NCBI RefSeq assembly: GCF_003862475.1
Contig: NZ_RRCO01000003.1
Span: forward strand, 62,001 to 126,000
Source of the DNA: Lachnoanaerobaculum gingivalis
GTDB taxonomy: Bacteria > Bacillota > Clostridia > Lachnospirales > Lachnospiraceae
Direction of reading: 5' to 3'
DNA: 64,000 nucleotides
Positions 45,007 to 54,803 of this stretch are shown here, piece by piece. A program made the position numbers and the translations under genes. The notes below the pieces were generated by a model. That model ran no database searches. It was not told where the DNA came from and was given only the letters and a program-made list of their open reading frames with translations. Position 1 is the first letter of the stretch, and each line of letters begins with the position of its first letter.

Positions 45007-45029
45007 CATCCCTTATATTAGTAATATAA
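44535..45029 (+). pseudogene. N-terminal fragment of IS66-type transposase (copy A)
   Basis: The N-terminal coiled-coil region (ending RDREQALSKITDLCRENSEL...LNRDYENS) is present; the catalytic part is absent and the frame ends in unrelated residues TSLILVI. Compared with copy B, about 150 bp between two GGAAAACAA repeats are missing near the start. Confidence 0.8.
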
Positions 45030-45094
45030 AACTATGAAATATCATAAAAGAGTGGGTTGAAAATCAACCCACCCCAACATTTGACAAAGAACCT

Positions 45095-45135
45095 AAAAAA
45101 AGGACAGCTACAAATCTCTCGACTTATAACTGCCC
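45095..45135 (-). terminator. Intrinsic terminator of the CHAT gene
   Basis: A 14-bp stem with four G-U pairs (GGGCAGTTATAAGT against ATTTGTAGCTGTCC), 6-nt loop and seven T on the minus strand, 26 bp after the stop. Confidence 0.8.
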
Positions 45136-45160
45136 TGACGCTGTTATTATATTATAAATT

Positions 45161-48100
45161 TTAGTTTATCCAACATTCTATACCAGCCCAGCTTAACTGA
45201 TTTTTCCCACTATTCTTCATATCTCGCTGTGCTTTGACCAACGCTTCTCCGAAACGCATTTTCTTATTTAAAAGATTATCATATATTTTATCCATCATAC
45301 TAATCGTATCTCTTGTCGGAACACTCCACCTACATGTCATAATGTTACCATTAAAACGTTCAAAAATACTTGTCCATGTTCCAGAAGATATTTCTGGATT
45401 ATTACTATTTGGAGTGCCCCCAACGCAACTAATTAATATAAAATTACTAATACAAACCTCTTTTAGTACCTCTCTAATTTGAATCATACTTTTTGCACCT
45501 TCTATTGATTGAGCCCCTTCAGTAAGTTCAGAAGCAGGCTCCCTTACCCCATGACCATATACAATCAACGTATTCTTCCCTTTTTTACACTCCATTGAAA
45601 CTGCTTGTAAATCATCTGAACAATCTGTAATACTAACCACATTATCCATTATATGTTCTTCTAACCACTTATTGATATGGTGAATTGACGTTTCTTCCCT
45701 TTTCCCAAAAACTTTGTTTACAATTTTTATATCATCCAACTCAGTATTTAAAGAATTAATTAATTGTACATAATCGATAAAATTTACAATTTCTTCAACC
45801 TCATCAATCAAATATATTCCTTTATATTGAACAGCTGCAATCGGAAAGATACTCTTAGAAATATCAGGAATTACATAAACACTCTTTGTCTTATGGTTAA
45901 ATACATACTCACACAAGTGTTCCGCAACAACATCGGTAATCACAGAAGAATAATATTTTATCTCATCATCACTAGACATATTACTCTCAATTATCTGCCC
46001 ATATTTTTTCATACCGCTATAAGGAGTATCCCCTTCAGCAGAAAAAAATTTTGTTCTTATATCAATCCATTTATCTGTTACCAATATGCTTACCATTGCC
46101 GTTTCCGTCAATACATACTGGTACACCACTTCATCTGGTTTCAAATTTTTTTTCAATTCTTCCCAATTTGTTCCTTCAAATTTATTTAGAGGCATATAAT
46201 ATGGATGCTTATTTATTAATTCTTTTGATAAAAATTCTATTTCCCTTGCTATTGTCTGAACATCATTATCCTCTACTCTATTACCTTTTAGCATAATTGC
46301 ATATTCTCTTTTTAATTGCTGTAATCTGCAATGCTTTTTATCCAATTCGTCTGATATTTCATTCTTCAAATAATAATTCTTCTGTTCTATTACAGACAGT
46401 GGAAGACATATTGACATCTTTTCAAGAATTTCTTTTCTCAATTTTCGCTTAGTCTCTTCTTCAATATCTTTAACAGCATAATATATGCCGCTAAAGCAAA
46501 GATACTCCCTTATTATTTGGTCATATTCCTGAGCTAAAGCAGCTCTTTCTTCCTGATGATAAACTTGCCTTCTTTTTTGTAATTGAATAATAGCATTGTC
46601 AAGCATTTCTAATCCTAATAAAAAATTTTCAATACTTCCACCAGTCTTAATTAACAAATCACCCCACAAATAATATAACTTTGCAGCTATATCTCTACGT
46701 TGATTTAGCAATTCGTGTATCGAATTATAATTATCCGTAATATATTTTACTGCTTTATCATACTCTTTATTTTTCACTTTTCCCGCAATAAGGTTACTTA
46801 AATCAAAAAGCCAGTGGCTATCTTTTTTCTCGTGATTTTCTACCCTTCCTTCATAATTTTGAATAATCTCAGTTACATCGTCCGAATACTTATAATGAAG
46901 TGGTTCTAAAGACTCATTATATTTTTTTAGCACTTCAATACTTTCAACAACATCATTTTTCTCATTTTCTGAATAAAGTTCATCATACATTCCCAAATAT
47001 TTTGATAAAATATTTAATCCTTCTTCAAGAACTGGCGTAACTTCTTTCAAAACCAACAACTGTTTAATTGAAACAATTGCACACGCAACACCTTCAATAG
47101 TATTCCCCAAACGAAACTGTACATTTGCCCATGCCATTAAATATAAAGCTACAAGTAACTTTTGTTCACTAGAATCTACCGTTTTTCCATACTCTAATAT
47201 ACTTAATGAAAAGGATGTTGCTTCCTGCGGATTTTCACTCAAAAAAGATGCTCCAATAGAACAATAGTACCTAAGCCAAATTCTTTGAATAGTTGTCCCT
47301 TCGTCTTCTATTAACCCCCAACTTCCTTTTACAAGTTCTTCTCTTGTGCATCCAAATTTTTCTGGCGACATTTCTCCACAATTACTTTTTCTCAAACAAA
47401 TAATTGCTGTATCACAATTTAAATGTTCTTCAGATAATTGCAAATTGCTGATATATGAATCAGGCAACATTCTATCAAAATCAATTTTTCCTAATTCTTT
47501 AATACAGCCAAGTACACGTTTTTTTAAAGATATATTCCATATATCAACTTGCTGACACTCCAATAGTTTTCGCCAATGATAATATCCATTTTCAATGTTA
47601 GCAAAAAAATTTATACATTCTAATAAAAGGGAACATCGCTTTTCCAATAAAATCGCATAATCTTTTTCTTTTCGAAAAGGCTTTAATTTCCCTAATGCTT
47701 TACAGGCTCTTTCAGAGTCTTTTAAAATATCTATCTTGTGTTCCAATATATCTTGTGTAGTATCATCTACTTCATGCAAATCAGCCTCTTGGAGTAAATT
47801 ATATGCATTATAATAATGTCCTTTCGATTTCGCATATAATGCCACTTTGAGTAATGCTATATTTTTTAAATCCGGATTTTTTTCAACAATTTCAAAAATA
47901 TACGACTTTACAATTTTAATATCAGTCTGTTCTTCCGCCAATAAATCATTTATCCTAGCTATCAATTCAAAATACGGTTTATCTATTTTTCTAAACCAGC
48001 TAGCTGCTTCCTTATGATTTTCTTGATCTACGAGAAAATTCGCATATCTTTCAATAAGAAATATATTTTCTGGCTGATAGATAATTCCTTCTTCTAAAAT

Positions 48101-49009
48101 ATCCCTATATCTTTTCTCATCCTTCTTATAAATATCTAATCCTAATTCAAATAATCCTCTTTCCCATCTATCTTCACTATACACTTCTTCAAATATTTTT
48201 TTTGCTTCCTCTTTAGAATTCTGCAAAATATACATTTCTGCCAGAAAAAGCTTTTGTTCATTTGACAATGTCTTATATATTGATTTTAATAACTCAATTG
48301 TTTTAGTAATACCCCCATTACTATGATATGCAATCGCTTTACACATAATAATGTGTTCTGAATCCATTGTAGCTGCATTCGTTTTAATTATCTCTAACGC
48401 TTCTTGCAACGATTTATTCTTTATTTCTCTTAAAACTTTCGTTGCATTATCAGAACTTTCACAATTATATCCAAGAATTTCTGTCTTACTTATACTCATA
48501 TTATTTGAAGATTCCAATTCTTTGTTTATCCTATCAGCAATAGTATTATTAACATTACAAATGAGTACTAACCCACTAATATCTGACTGATACTTTCCGT
48601 ATAATTTATCAATATTTTTTGAAAAATCAGTCCAATCTTCGTCCTCTTGTAAATGCAATTTTGAATACTTATCTTCAAATTTTAATGCTGATATAGCCTT
48701 TTCGACACAACAACATGCCAATCGTTCTCCTCCAACAATAACAATTGCATCCTCTTTATTTTGCTCTCCAATATACTTTCCAATTGCTTCATAAGATTTA
48801 ACCATTCCAAATATCCATACAAATTTGTTACCAGTATACTTTTTTTGTATTTCTTGCTTTATTGCTCTATATGACAGAATGTGGACTTTACCTTGAACAT
48901 GTTTTTCCAAATAATCTAGCCAAAATATTATATTTGCATCGGGGTAATAATCTACAACCTCCAAGCATATCATATATTGATCTAATTTCATTTCATCGAC
49001 CATATGCAT
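45161..49009 (-). CDS. CHAT-domain (caspase-like) protease with TPR-type repeats
   Basis: 1282 residues from ATG 49009 (AAAGGA 8 nt upstream); a GTG at 49027 is an alternative. The first 170 residues form an alpha/beta domain of unknown type; about 180-1000 is a helical, TPR-like solenoid; the last 290 are a CHAT protease with catalytic His in VYGHG (about 1153) and Cys in LISCVGG (about 1195). CHAT proteases act as effectors in gRAMP-type, gasdermin and other conflict systems. No gasdermin or CRISPR gene is nearby. Its upstream neighbour is a decayed gene. Confidence 0.85.
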   Translation of the reverse strand: MHMVDEMKLDQYMICLEVVDYYPDANIIFWLDYLEKHVQGKVHILSYRAIKQEIQKKYTGNKFVWIFGMVKSYEAIGKYIGEQNKEDAIVIVGGERLACCCVEKAISALKFEDKYSKLHLQEDEDWTDFSKNIDKLYGKYQSDISGLVLICNVNNTIADRINKELESSNNMSISKTEILGYNCESSDNATKVLREIKNKSLQEALEIIKTNAATMDSEHIIMCKAIAYHSNGGITKTIELLKSIYKTLSNEQKLFLAEMYILQNSKEEAKKIFEEVYSEDRWERGLFELGLDIYKKDEKRYRDILEEGIIYQPENIFLIERYANFLVDQENHKEAASWFRKIDKPYFELIARINDLLAEEQTDIKIVKSYIFEIVEKNPDLKNIALLKVALYAKSKGHYYNAYNLLQEADLHEVDDTTQDILEHKIDILKDSERACKALGKLKPFRKEKDYAILLEKRCSLLLECINFFANIENGYYHWRKLLECQQVDIWNISLKKRVLGCIKELGKIDFDRMLPDSYISNLQLSEEHLNCDTAIICLRKSNCGEMSPEKFGCTREELVKGSWGLIEDEGTTIQRIWLRYYCSIGASFLSENPQEATSFSLSILEYGKTVDSSEQKLLVALYLMAWANVQFRLGNTIEGVACAIVSIKQLLVLKEVTPVLEEGLNILSKYLGMYDELYSENEKNDVVESIEVLKKYNESLEPLHYKYSDDVTEIIQNYEGRVENHEKKDSHWLFDLSNLIAGKVKNKEYDKAVKYITDNYNSIHELLNQRRDIAAKLYYLWGDLLIKTGGSIENFLLGLEMLDNAIIQLQKRRQVYHQEERAALAQEYDQIIREYLCFSGIYYAVKDIEEETKRKLRKEILEKMSICLPLSVIEQKNYYLKNEISDELDKKHCRLQQLKREYAIMLKGNRVEDNDVQTIAREIEFLSKELINKHPYYMPLNKFEGTNWEELKKNLKPDEVVYQYVLTETAMVSILVTDKWIDIRTKFFSAEGDTPYSGMKKYGQIIESNMSSDDEIKYYSSVITDVVAEHLCEYVFNHKTKSVYVIPDISKSIFPIAAVQYKGIYLIDEVEEIVNFIDYVQLINSLNTELDDIKIVNKVFGKREETSIHHINKWLEEHIMDNVVSITDCSDDLQAVSMECKKGKNTLIVYGHGVREPASELTEGAQSIEGAKSMIQIREVLKEVCISNFILISCVGGTPNSNNPEISSGTWTSIFERFNGNIMTCRWSVPTRDTISMMDKIYDNLLNKKMRFGEALVKAQRDMKNSGKNQLSWAGIECWIN

Positions 49010-49026
49010 TTTTCCAATCCTTTCCA

Positions 49027-49684
49027 CTACCTAATGTGATTAATTGTATAAATCACATATAAATTAGCAACCATTCTTACACCATCCCATTTTACATCAT
49101 CCAACAACAACGCTTGAAACAAAATATCCCCCACATTCTTCAGCCCGACTATCCCATACTCTTTTTCCATAAAGCCTTCAATCTGTATATAATACATAGC
49201 AGCCTCTTTCCTCGCCACTAGACAATGCGTATACAATGCCATGATATACTTGTCCGACATCAGGAAGGCGTATGTTTCATTCCCTTGATATGTATATCGG
49301 CACTTTTCCAGATTTTCTTGCGGTATATCGAAATAACATCTGACCGTTTCCAAATATACATCTCCATTATACTGCGGCTTTAGCTTCTTTGCATACCTCC
49401 TGATTGTTGCAAATATATTATTTCTCTCTATGGCTGTCTTGGATCTTAAATACAGGCTTTTTCCCTCTCAGGTACATATAAACATTATTTAGGATAGTCT
49501 TTCCGGCATACTGCTTGAAATCACCTATCTACAACAAATACAATAACAACTCCAGCAATTTCTCTCTTGACGTAATCTCCTGATACGAATAATCTCCAAA
49601 TTCAATATAATCCAGCTTCAAAGGGCTGCTCCCCTTCGCTATCTCACACTCCATTACCCTGTTAATATCTCTCATTGATTCCAT
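49027..49684 (-). pseudogene. Decayed gene upstream of the CHAT protease
   Basis: An ATG at 49684 with AAGGAGAG opens a frame MESMRDINRVMECEIAKG... that meets an in-frame TAG at 49529-49531 (after LLELLLYLL) and then a +1 shift in a five-A run near 49460, after which it continues to NLYVIYTINHIR at 49027. About 215 codons in all, family unknown. Its stop overlaps the possible GTG start of the CHAT gene, so the two were once an operon. Confidence 0.75.
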
Positions 49685-49730
49685 CTATATATCTCTCCTT
49701 CCCACTTCTGGACATCGTGTCCAAAAGCAC

Positions 49731-49765
49731 AAAAAAGCAGCTACAAGTATTTCACTAATAACTGC
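49731..49765 (-). terminator. Intrinsic terminator after the decayed small gene
   Basis: GCAGTTATTAGT pairs with ACTTGTAGCTGC (one mismatch) followed by six T on the minus strand. It is a diverged relative of the CHAT terminator at 45095. Confidence 0.7.
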
Positions 49766-49783
49766 CCTGACGCTGTTACCTGA

Positions 49784-50146
49784 TTATTCTATTCCTGCCG
49801 TTTTTGCAAATCCGGCTTTTCTATTCATAAGTTCCTCTTGTTTCTCCTTTGGCAGACACCGGAATATCTAATTATATCCCATTCCTGCCATCGGTGTTCC
49901 TTTTGCTAGAAGAAAAAGCTGCGTGTCAAGCCATTCCTCCCACAAGTTTTCAAACATGCTCCGACTATCCGTAGATGTAATTGCATCTTCAAAACCTTGC
50001 GGCGGTCTATAATACTGTAACTTGACAAAACCGTATCTTCCAGCATCCACAACAAGTATATTTTCAATCTCATACGGCTCTGCAAAAGCATCTGCAACTT
50101 TTCTGTATTTCTCCCTTTCACCGTATGTAATGTGTTTTTCTTTCAC
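49784..50146 (-). pseudogene. Small unknown protein interrupted by an in-frame TAG
   Basis: GTG 50146 (AGGAGG 10 nt upstream) opens 92 codons to a TAG at 49868-49870. The same frame continues as IFRCLPKEKQEELMNRKAGF and onward to a TAA at 49784, reading like a natural C-terminus. Family unknown: the sequence has GERE near its start and VDAGRYGFVKLQYYRPPQGF in the middle. Either the shorter 92-residue form is the product, or the gene is broken. Confidence 0.6.
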
Positions 50147-50485
50147 AATTAACCATCCTCCTGTTTCAAAACCACACTACCTGCATATATATCCTCATTC
50201 TTCAAAAATCAATATCGTCTTTACCATTTGCATATTTTATGGTGCTTACACTCACCATATTATTATAAGTTTCCTGCCATTAAAATACAAGGTAGGAAAG
50301 GAGTTGCCTGTATGATTAAATACAATGTTACTGTACACGGGTAGTATATTTCTATTGTAAAAAATGCTGAAAATTATTTTTTTATTTTATTATGATTGAT
50401 TCGGTCAGTGGAGTTTCTGTAGGTAACTCTGAAAACCAAATTTTTTGTATTTAAGTTATCAACAGATTTTATCTATATTCTTCCT

Positions 50486-50912
50486 CTCCATATAATCAAG
50501 TGTTTTTTTAATAAATTCAATACTTTTTGATACCTGTCATTGAATAGAACTAAGGTTATGGAGTGATCTTTACCTCATACAGGGCAGATATATAGTAATA
50601 ATGGGTGCACCAAATAAAACGTCATCACTATTCGTTCTAAATGGCCTCGATGTGTACCCATCCCTATATGGCAGCTCACCTCTCATGTCCAACAGGATTA
50701 TCCTCCTTACGGTGGGTCCTCACTTCCTTCGTTCTGCCTGTCCATAACCAGGGTGCCAGCTTAGCTATTCATCAGGGTCATGCCCTTTGGAGAAAATTCC
50801 TGCCGGCTACCAGCTCATTCTTTGTACTTTCATCACTGATCCAAACACTACGATTACAGCACCTTTCGGTGGACGCTTCCTATAATCATTATGGTTGTTC
50901 TTTATTGCTCGG
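50486..50912 (-). ncRNA. Candidate guide (bridge/seek) RNA region of the IS110 element
   Basis: 427 bp of non-coding DNA between the transposase stop and the IS end, much longer than the 119 bp at the other end and locally richer in G+C than its surroundings. IS110/IS1111 elements encode a guide RNA in such an end. At 50876-50884 it contains CTTCCTATA, identical to nine bases spanning the target (TTCTTCCT/ATACA). RNA boundaries unknown. Confidence 0.45.
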
Positions 50913-52202
50913 TTATGCAGCCTTTAACTGCTCTCCCGGACGTCGAATATCTTTCAACATCTTTGATGCATCATAACTGATTCCCTTGGTAAGGATCACA
51001 TGGAATACTCTTATCAGCTTACATGCTACTGCTATCAGCGACTGCATCTTTTTCAATGGATTCTTTTCCCTGGTAGTATAATATCTGTGGATTTCTTTGA
51101 ATTCTTCATTCTTTCCCACCACCGATATCGCTGCCTCAAAAAGTAGATATCTGAGACGCTTGCGTCCTCTTTTGCTTATCTTTGTTTTTCCGTCGTGCTT
51201 ACCGGAACTATCTGCCACCAGTTCCAATCCTGCAAGTTTCTGAAGTTCTTTCGTGCTATCAAAGCGCGTGATATCACCAACTTCTGCTATGAAACCAGCT
51301 ACGGTTGTTATTCCTATACCTTTTATTTCAAGCAGCTTATCCGCATACCTGACCTGTTGGCACAGTTCTTTGATCAGGTCATTGACCCGTTCAAGGCGTT
51401 TTGTCTGGAGTTCATAATCCTCTATCAGATCCTGTATCTCCATCCGAGCTTCTGTAAGACCTGCTTTTAATCCTATGCTTTTCATGGCTGCATTCAGGAT
51501 CAGCATAGCCTTCTTATGCCCATTTCCTCGGAGTTTAGCGTCTTTCCATATCTTTATGATACCTTCCACTCCTAGTCTTACTATCTCCTCAAGAGTTGGT
51601 GCCTGCTTTAACACCAGCAGCCCTCCCTTGGCATCTATGTGTGTATAAATCCCCTTATATTCCGGGAAATACACTGCAACCCACTTCTGCAGACGGTTCT
51701 TCGCCCTTGTCTGTTCTTCTACAAGCACAAACCGGCGGTTTGACGCATTCCGCAGTTCTGCATATACACCTGTCGGCATATATGAATAAAAATATCGTCC
51801 ATCCCTTACAAGCCCTGCAATAACACGAGGATCTTTTCTGTCATTTTTAGATGGACTATTGTCATCTAATTCTTTGGTCTTATGCACATGGTGCGGATTT
51901 ACCATCACAAACTTTATGTTCTTTTCACCCATGAACTGCCCAAGATCAAACCAGTAGTGACCGGTTGGCTCTATTCCTACCAGTGCATCTTTAAGTTCAT
52001 TTTTCTGCATCAGTTCCACAACCGAATTGTAAAAGCTGTTGAATCCCTCCATAGAGTTTGAAAACGCTACAGGCTTTCTGGTAAGTTCTATGCCTCTCCA
52101 GTTAAAAGCTCTGAAATAATGCTTTTCACTGCCAACATCAATGCCGACAATCATTGTTGTTTCTTTTACTTGTTCAATCTTCTTATTTTGTGTAGAATTC
52201 AT
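50913..52202 (-). CDS. IS110-family transposase (DEDD recombinase)
   Basis: 429 residues. GIDVGSEKHYFRAFNW and VGIEPTGHYWF, VNPHHV and NDRKDPRVIAGLVRDG form the RuvC-like DEDD domain; LLEIKGIGITTVAGFIAEVGDITRF and LEL-ADSSGKHDGKTKISKRG are the C-terminal Transposase_20 domain with its catalytic Ser. Frame intact, so the element may be active. It catalyses RNA-guided insertion. Confidence 0.92.
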   Translation of the reverse strand: MNSTQNKKIEQVKETTMIVGIDVGSEKHYFRAFNWRGIELTRKPVAFSNSMEGFNSFYNSVVELMQKNELKDALVGIEPTGHYWFDLGQFMGEKNIKFVMVNPHHVHKTKELDDNSPSKNDRKDPRVIAGLVRDGRYFYSYMPTGVYAELRNASNRRFVLVEEQTRAKNRLQKWVAVYFPEYKGIYTHIDAKGGLLVLKQAPTLEEIVRLGVEGIIKIWKDAKLRGNGHKKAMLILNAAMKSIGLKAGLTEARMEIQDLIEDYELQTKRLERVNDLIKELCQQVRYADKLLEIKGIGITTVAGFIAEVGDITRFDSTKELQKLAGLELVADSSGKHDGKTKISKRGRKRLRYLLFEAAISVVGKNEEFKEIHRYYTTREKNPLKKMQSLIAVACKLIRVFHVILTKGISYDASKMLKDIRRPGEQLKAA

Positions 52203-52486
52203 TTGTAGATACCTTCCTTATTCCGCTCATTTGCTAACTGGCCGGTCAGCAATGACAGTTTAACTTAGGTATCTATTTTTGTAAAATCATTTACTTTCTA
52301 CACTTTGAATTATACAGGAAGCTATACAAAATGATTTCACCACCATTTGTGGATAGTTCTACCCAATCCGTGCTTGAACATGGTTTTTTTAAAGAGTCAT
52401 GCACATGGCAAAATAACGAAGGGACTTTGTTGTCAAATTCGCATAAATACAACATTTCTGATATAATCATACTATGAGGTGAGTAT

Positions 52487-54079
52487 ATGAACCATATTTC
52501 CGGTAAGCTCGAACAGCTTTTAGCCTTACACAAAACGTTATGTAAGGAATACGAAAAGGAAAACAAGGTACTTTTGGAAACAATTGAAGCTCAGAAAGAG
52601 CAAATAGATCTTCTTGAGCGGATTGTTAAGAATCAGAATAAAATAATCAAGGAACCGGAGAAGTCATAATGAGAATTCCCTTTGAATATATTGGTGCTTT
52701 ATAACAGGAAAACAAAATACTCAAAAAGGAAGTTGCCGATTTTAAATCAGGTGAGCGTTTTAAGCAGATTCGAAGGGAACATCAGAAGTTGGTTGATGAG
52801 TATCGTAGGCAGATAAAGCAACTGAATCTTGTGATTGAAGGTCTTCATAAGGATGTAAAAAATGCATGGAAATGGTGTGAAGAAGCATATGAAGACGCAC
52901 TTAAAGAACTACATGAATCAATGAAGGAGATGAAACGTGCATTAAAGGAGAAAGAAACAGATACCGACTCAGGTCGTTTGCCTTCCGGCACCAAAAGAGG
53001 TGGCAAAAGATCCGGGTTTTAAGAAGACAAATAAGACTATTGTCAAGCAGCTCATTTCTGTTGAGTTGATTATGAATGTAACAGAATATCAAGCGGATGT
53101 ATACTACAATTCTACGACCGGAGAGCGAATCCATGCGGCTTTTCCAAGTGGTGTTGTTGACGACGTGAACTATGATGGCAGCATCAAAGCACTTTTGTTT
53201 TTGTTAAACACAGACTGTGCTGTTTCCATTAACAAAACCAGACGCTTTCTGTCAGATCTTACCGGTGGAAAACTGAAAATATCAGGAGGCATGATAAATA
53301 AACTCTGCCGAGAGTTTTCAAGTAAGACACAAGCAGAGCAAAAAAAGATCTTTGCAGACCTGCTGTCTTCTGCGGTTATGCATACAGACTGTACAAATGC
53401 TAGAGTAAACGGAGAAAGTGCATATGTATATGTATGTGCAACACCGGATGAACAGAATGTCCTTTACTTCGCCCGTGAGAAAAAGGGGTATGAAGGTGTA
53501 AAGGGAACTGTAACAGAGGATTTCCAAGGTATTTTGGTACACGACCACGAAATCACCTTTTATAAGTATGGCAATGCCCATCAGGAATGCCTCGCACATG
53601 TACAACGGTATCTGAAAGACAGCATGGAAAATGAGCCGTCTTTGACTTGGCACCGTAAGATGAGAGAACTAATCCGGGAAATGGTACATTACAGAAATGA
53701 GCATGCAGATGATGCACATTTAGATCCCAAAATTGTATCTGACTTTGAAGGAAAGTACCAAGAAATCCTTGAAAAAGCCAAGGAAGAGTACATACTTCAT
53801 GAGCCAAGTCCTTATTATCGAGATGGATACAACCTGTATCTCCGGATGCAGAAATATAAAACGCAACATCTACTCTTCCTGCATGATATGAGGGTGCCAA
53901 CTACAAACAATACAGCAGAACGCTGTTTAAGAGATTATAAGAGGAAGCAGACTTTTGCAATGACATTTAAAAGCTTTGAAAGCATCGAAGAATTATGTCA
54001 GAGCAAGGGTGTGCTGCTTGGAGTACGAAAAAATAATCCAAACCTTTACAACGCTGTCAAGGAAATCTTTAATAGATAA
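52487..54079 (+). pseudogene. IS66-type transposase, disrupted (copy B)
   Basis: Three pieces: a 60-codon start (52487-52669), a coiled-coil part (about 52707-53022) and the DDE part in another frame (53000-54079; AVMHTDCTNARVNGE, FQGILVHDHE, NNTAERCLRDYKRKQ). Compared with copy A it has lost the stretch after LKEKK, and an extra A in CCAAAAGAGG near 52994 shifts the frame. The DDE part alone might be made from a GTG at 53000. Confidence 0.8.
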
Positions 54080-54170
54080 TATGGAGCCTAACCGGTGTGT
54101 TAGACTCAATAAGTTTAATAGCTTAAGATGTAGAAGACAAGTTTACCCGTGTACAGTAACTACAATTTAA

Positions 54171-54803
54171 TTACCGGTTTATAGCCTTTATGTATGAAAA
54201 TACTTCAGGTTCTACTCCGATATTATCTCTTACCCACTGTATGGACTTTTCTATATCGTACTCGCTATTATATCCGACTATTCTTGGAATCCTTATGTGG
54301 ATTTTATCACTTGATATTTTGTTTCGTAATTTAAGCAGATTTTTAATCATATTTTTATTGTCTTTCCCAGTATAATTTTTATAAATATCATTATTTATAT
54401 CCTTTATATCAATGATCCATTCATCCATATCATACAATACCGGCTTTATATTATCCCAAGGAACATTAAGTGAAGTTTCTATTCTTTTTGCCCATCTTTT
54501 ATCTGCCAAAGTACATACCTTATGAATATACTTTGACTGTAGCAGAGGCTCCCCACCACCAAAGGCAATGCCTCCTCCACTCATCAAATAATAAATATCA
54601 TCCTTCCTTAAAATTTCTATCAGCTCCTGAGGGGTAAATGCTGCATGTTGAACTCCTACAAACGGTTTTTGGGGCTTATGACAGAAATCATTTATGCAAT
54701 ATTTACAGTGGAGAGGACAATCAAAAAATACTACCAAAGTAGATATTCCGTTTCCGTCTGTGCCCATCCTAAGTCTTGAAATAGATAAAATATCTCCAAA
54801 CAT
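54171..54803 (-). CDS. Radical-SAM protein, PFL-activase-like
   Basis: 210 residues. CPLHCKYC (Cys 29, 33, 36) binds the 4Fe-4S cluster with SAM; FGGGEPLLQ follows. Size and order match pyruvate-formate-lyase/anaerobic-NrdG activases, which put a glycyl radical on a partner protein, but no glycyl-radical enzyme is nearby. Its start overlaps the stop of the upstream gene (TAATG). Residues EVFSYIKAINR at the end are duplicated as a remnant at 37956. Target is probably a product of this operon. Confidence 0.85.
   Translation of the reverse strand: MFGDILSISRLRMGTDGNGISTLVVFFDCPLHCKYCINDFCHKPQKPFVGVQHAAFTPQELIEILRKDDIYYLMSGGGIAFGGGEPLLQSKYIHKVCTLADKRWAKRIETSLNVPWDNIKPVLYDMDEWIIDIKDINNDIYKNYTGKDNKNMIKNLLKLRNKISSDKIHIRIPRIVGYNSEYDIEKSIQWVRDNIGVEPEVFSYIKAINR

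Larger units (their letters stand above)
50486..52321 (-). mobile_element. IS110-family insertion sequence
   Basis: Comparison with copy A shows the insertion point exactly: TTCTTCCT joins ATACAAAATG in copy A, while here 1836 bp lie between, flanked by CT at 50484-50485 and 52322-52323. A 2-bp core at both junctions and no inverted repeats fit IS110 recombination. Confidence 0.85.
50327..54160 (+). mobile_element. IS66-type element (copy B) interrupted by IS110
   Basis: Ends are GTTACTGTACACGGGTA at both termini (inverted). A shared TACAAT flanks it on both sides, shorter than the usual 8-bp duplication. Its transposase gene is degenerate. The right end stops 10 bp from the stop codon of the radical-SAM gene. 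Confidence 0.85.

Noticed and set aside
45095-49765. Repeated CAGCTACAA...ACTGCCCTGACGCTGTTA at 45104 and 49738 as attachment sites of a mobile island
   Set aside because: Both copies form stem-loops followed by T-runs just after stop codons, so they are better read as related terminators.
49529-49870. Amber codons as pyrrolysine sites
   Set aside because: No pyl genes or methylamine methyltransferases in the window, and TAG ends other normal genes here.
49906-50121. 71-codon overlapping ORF in another frame
   Set aside because: It is a shadow of the unknown gene at 49784-50146, which has the ribosome site and a longer continuous frame.
50641-50976. 111-codon plus-strand ORF at the IS110 end
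   Set aside because: It overlaps the transposase gene on the other strand and has no ribosome site or domain; the region fits a structured non-coding IS end.
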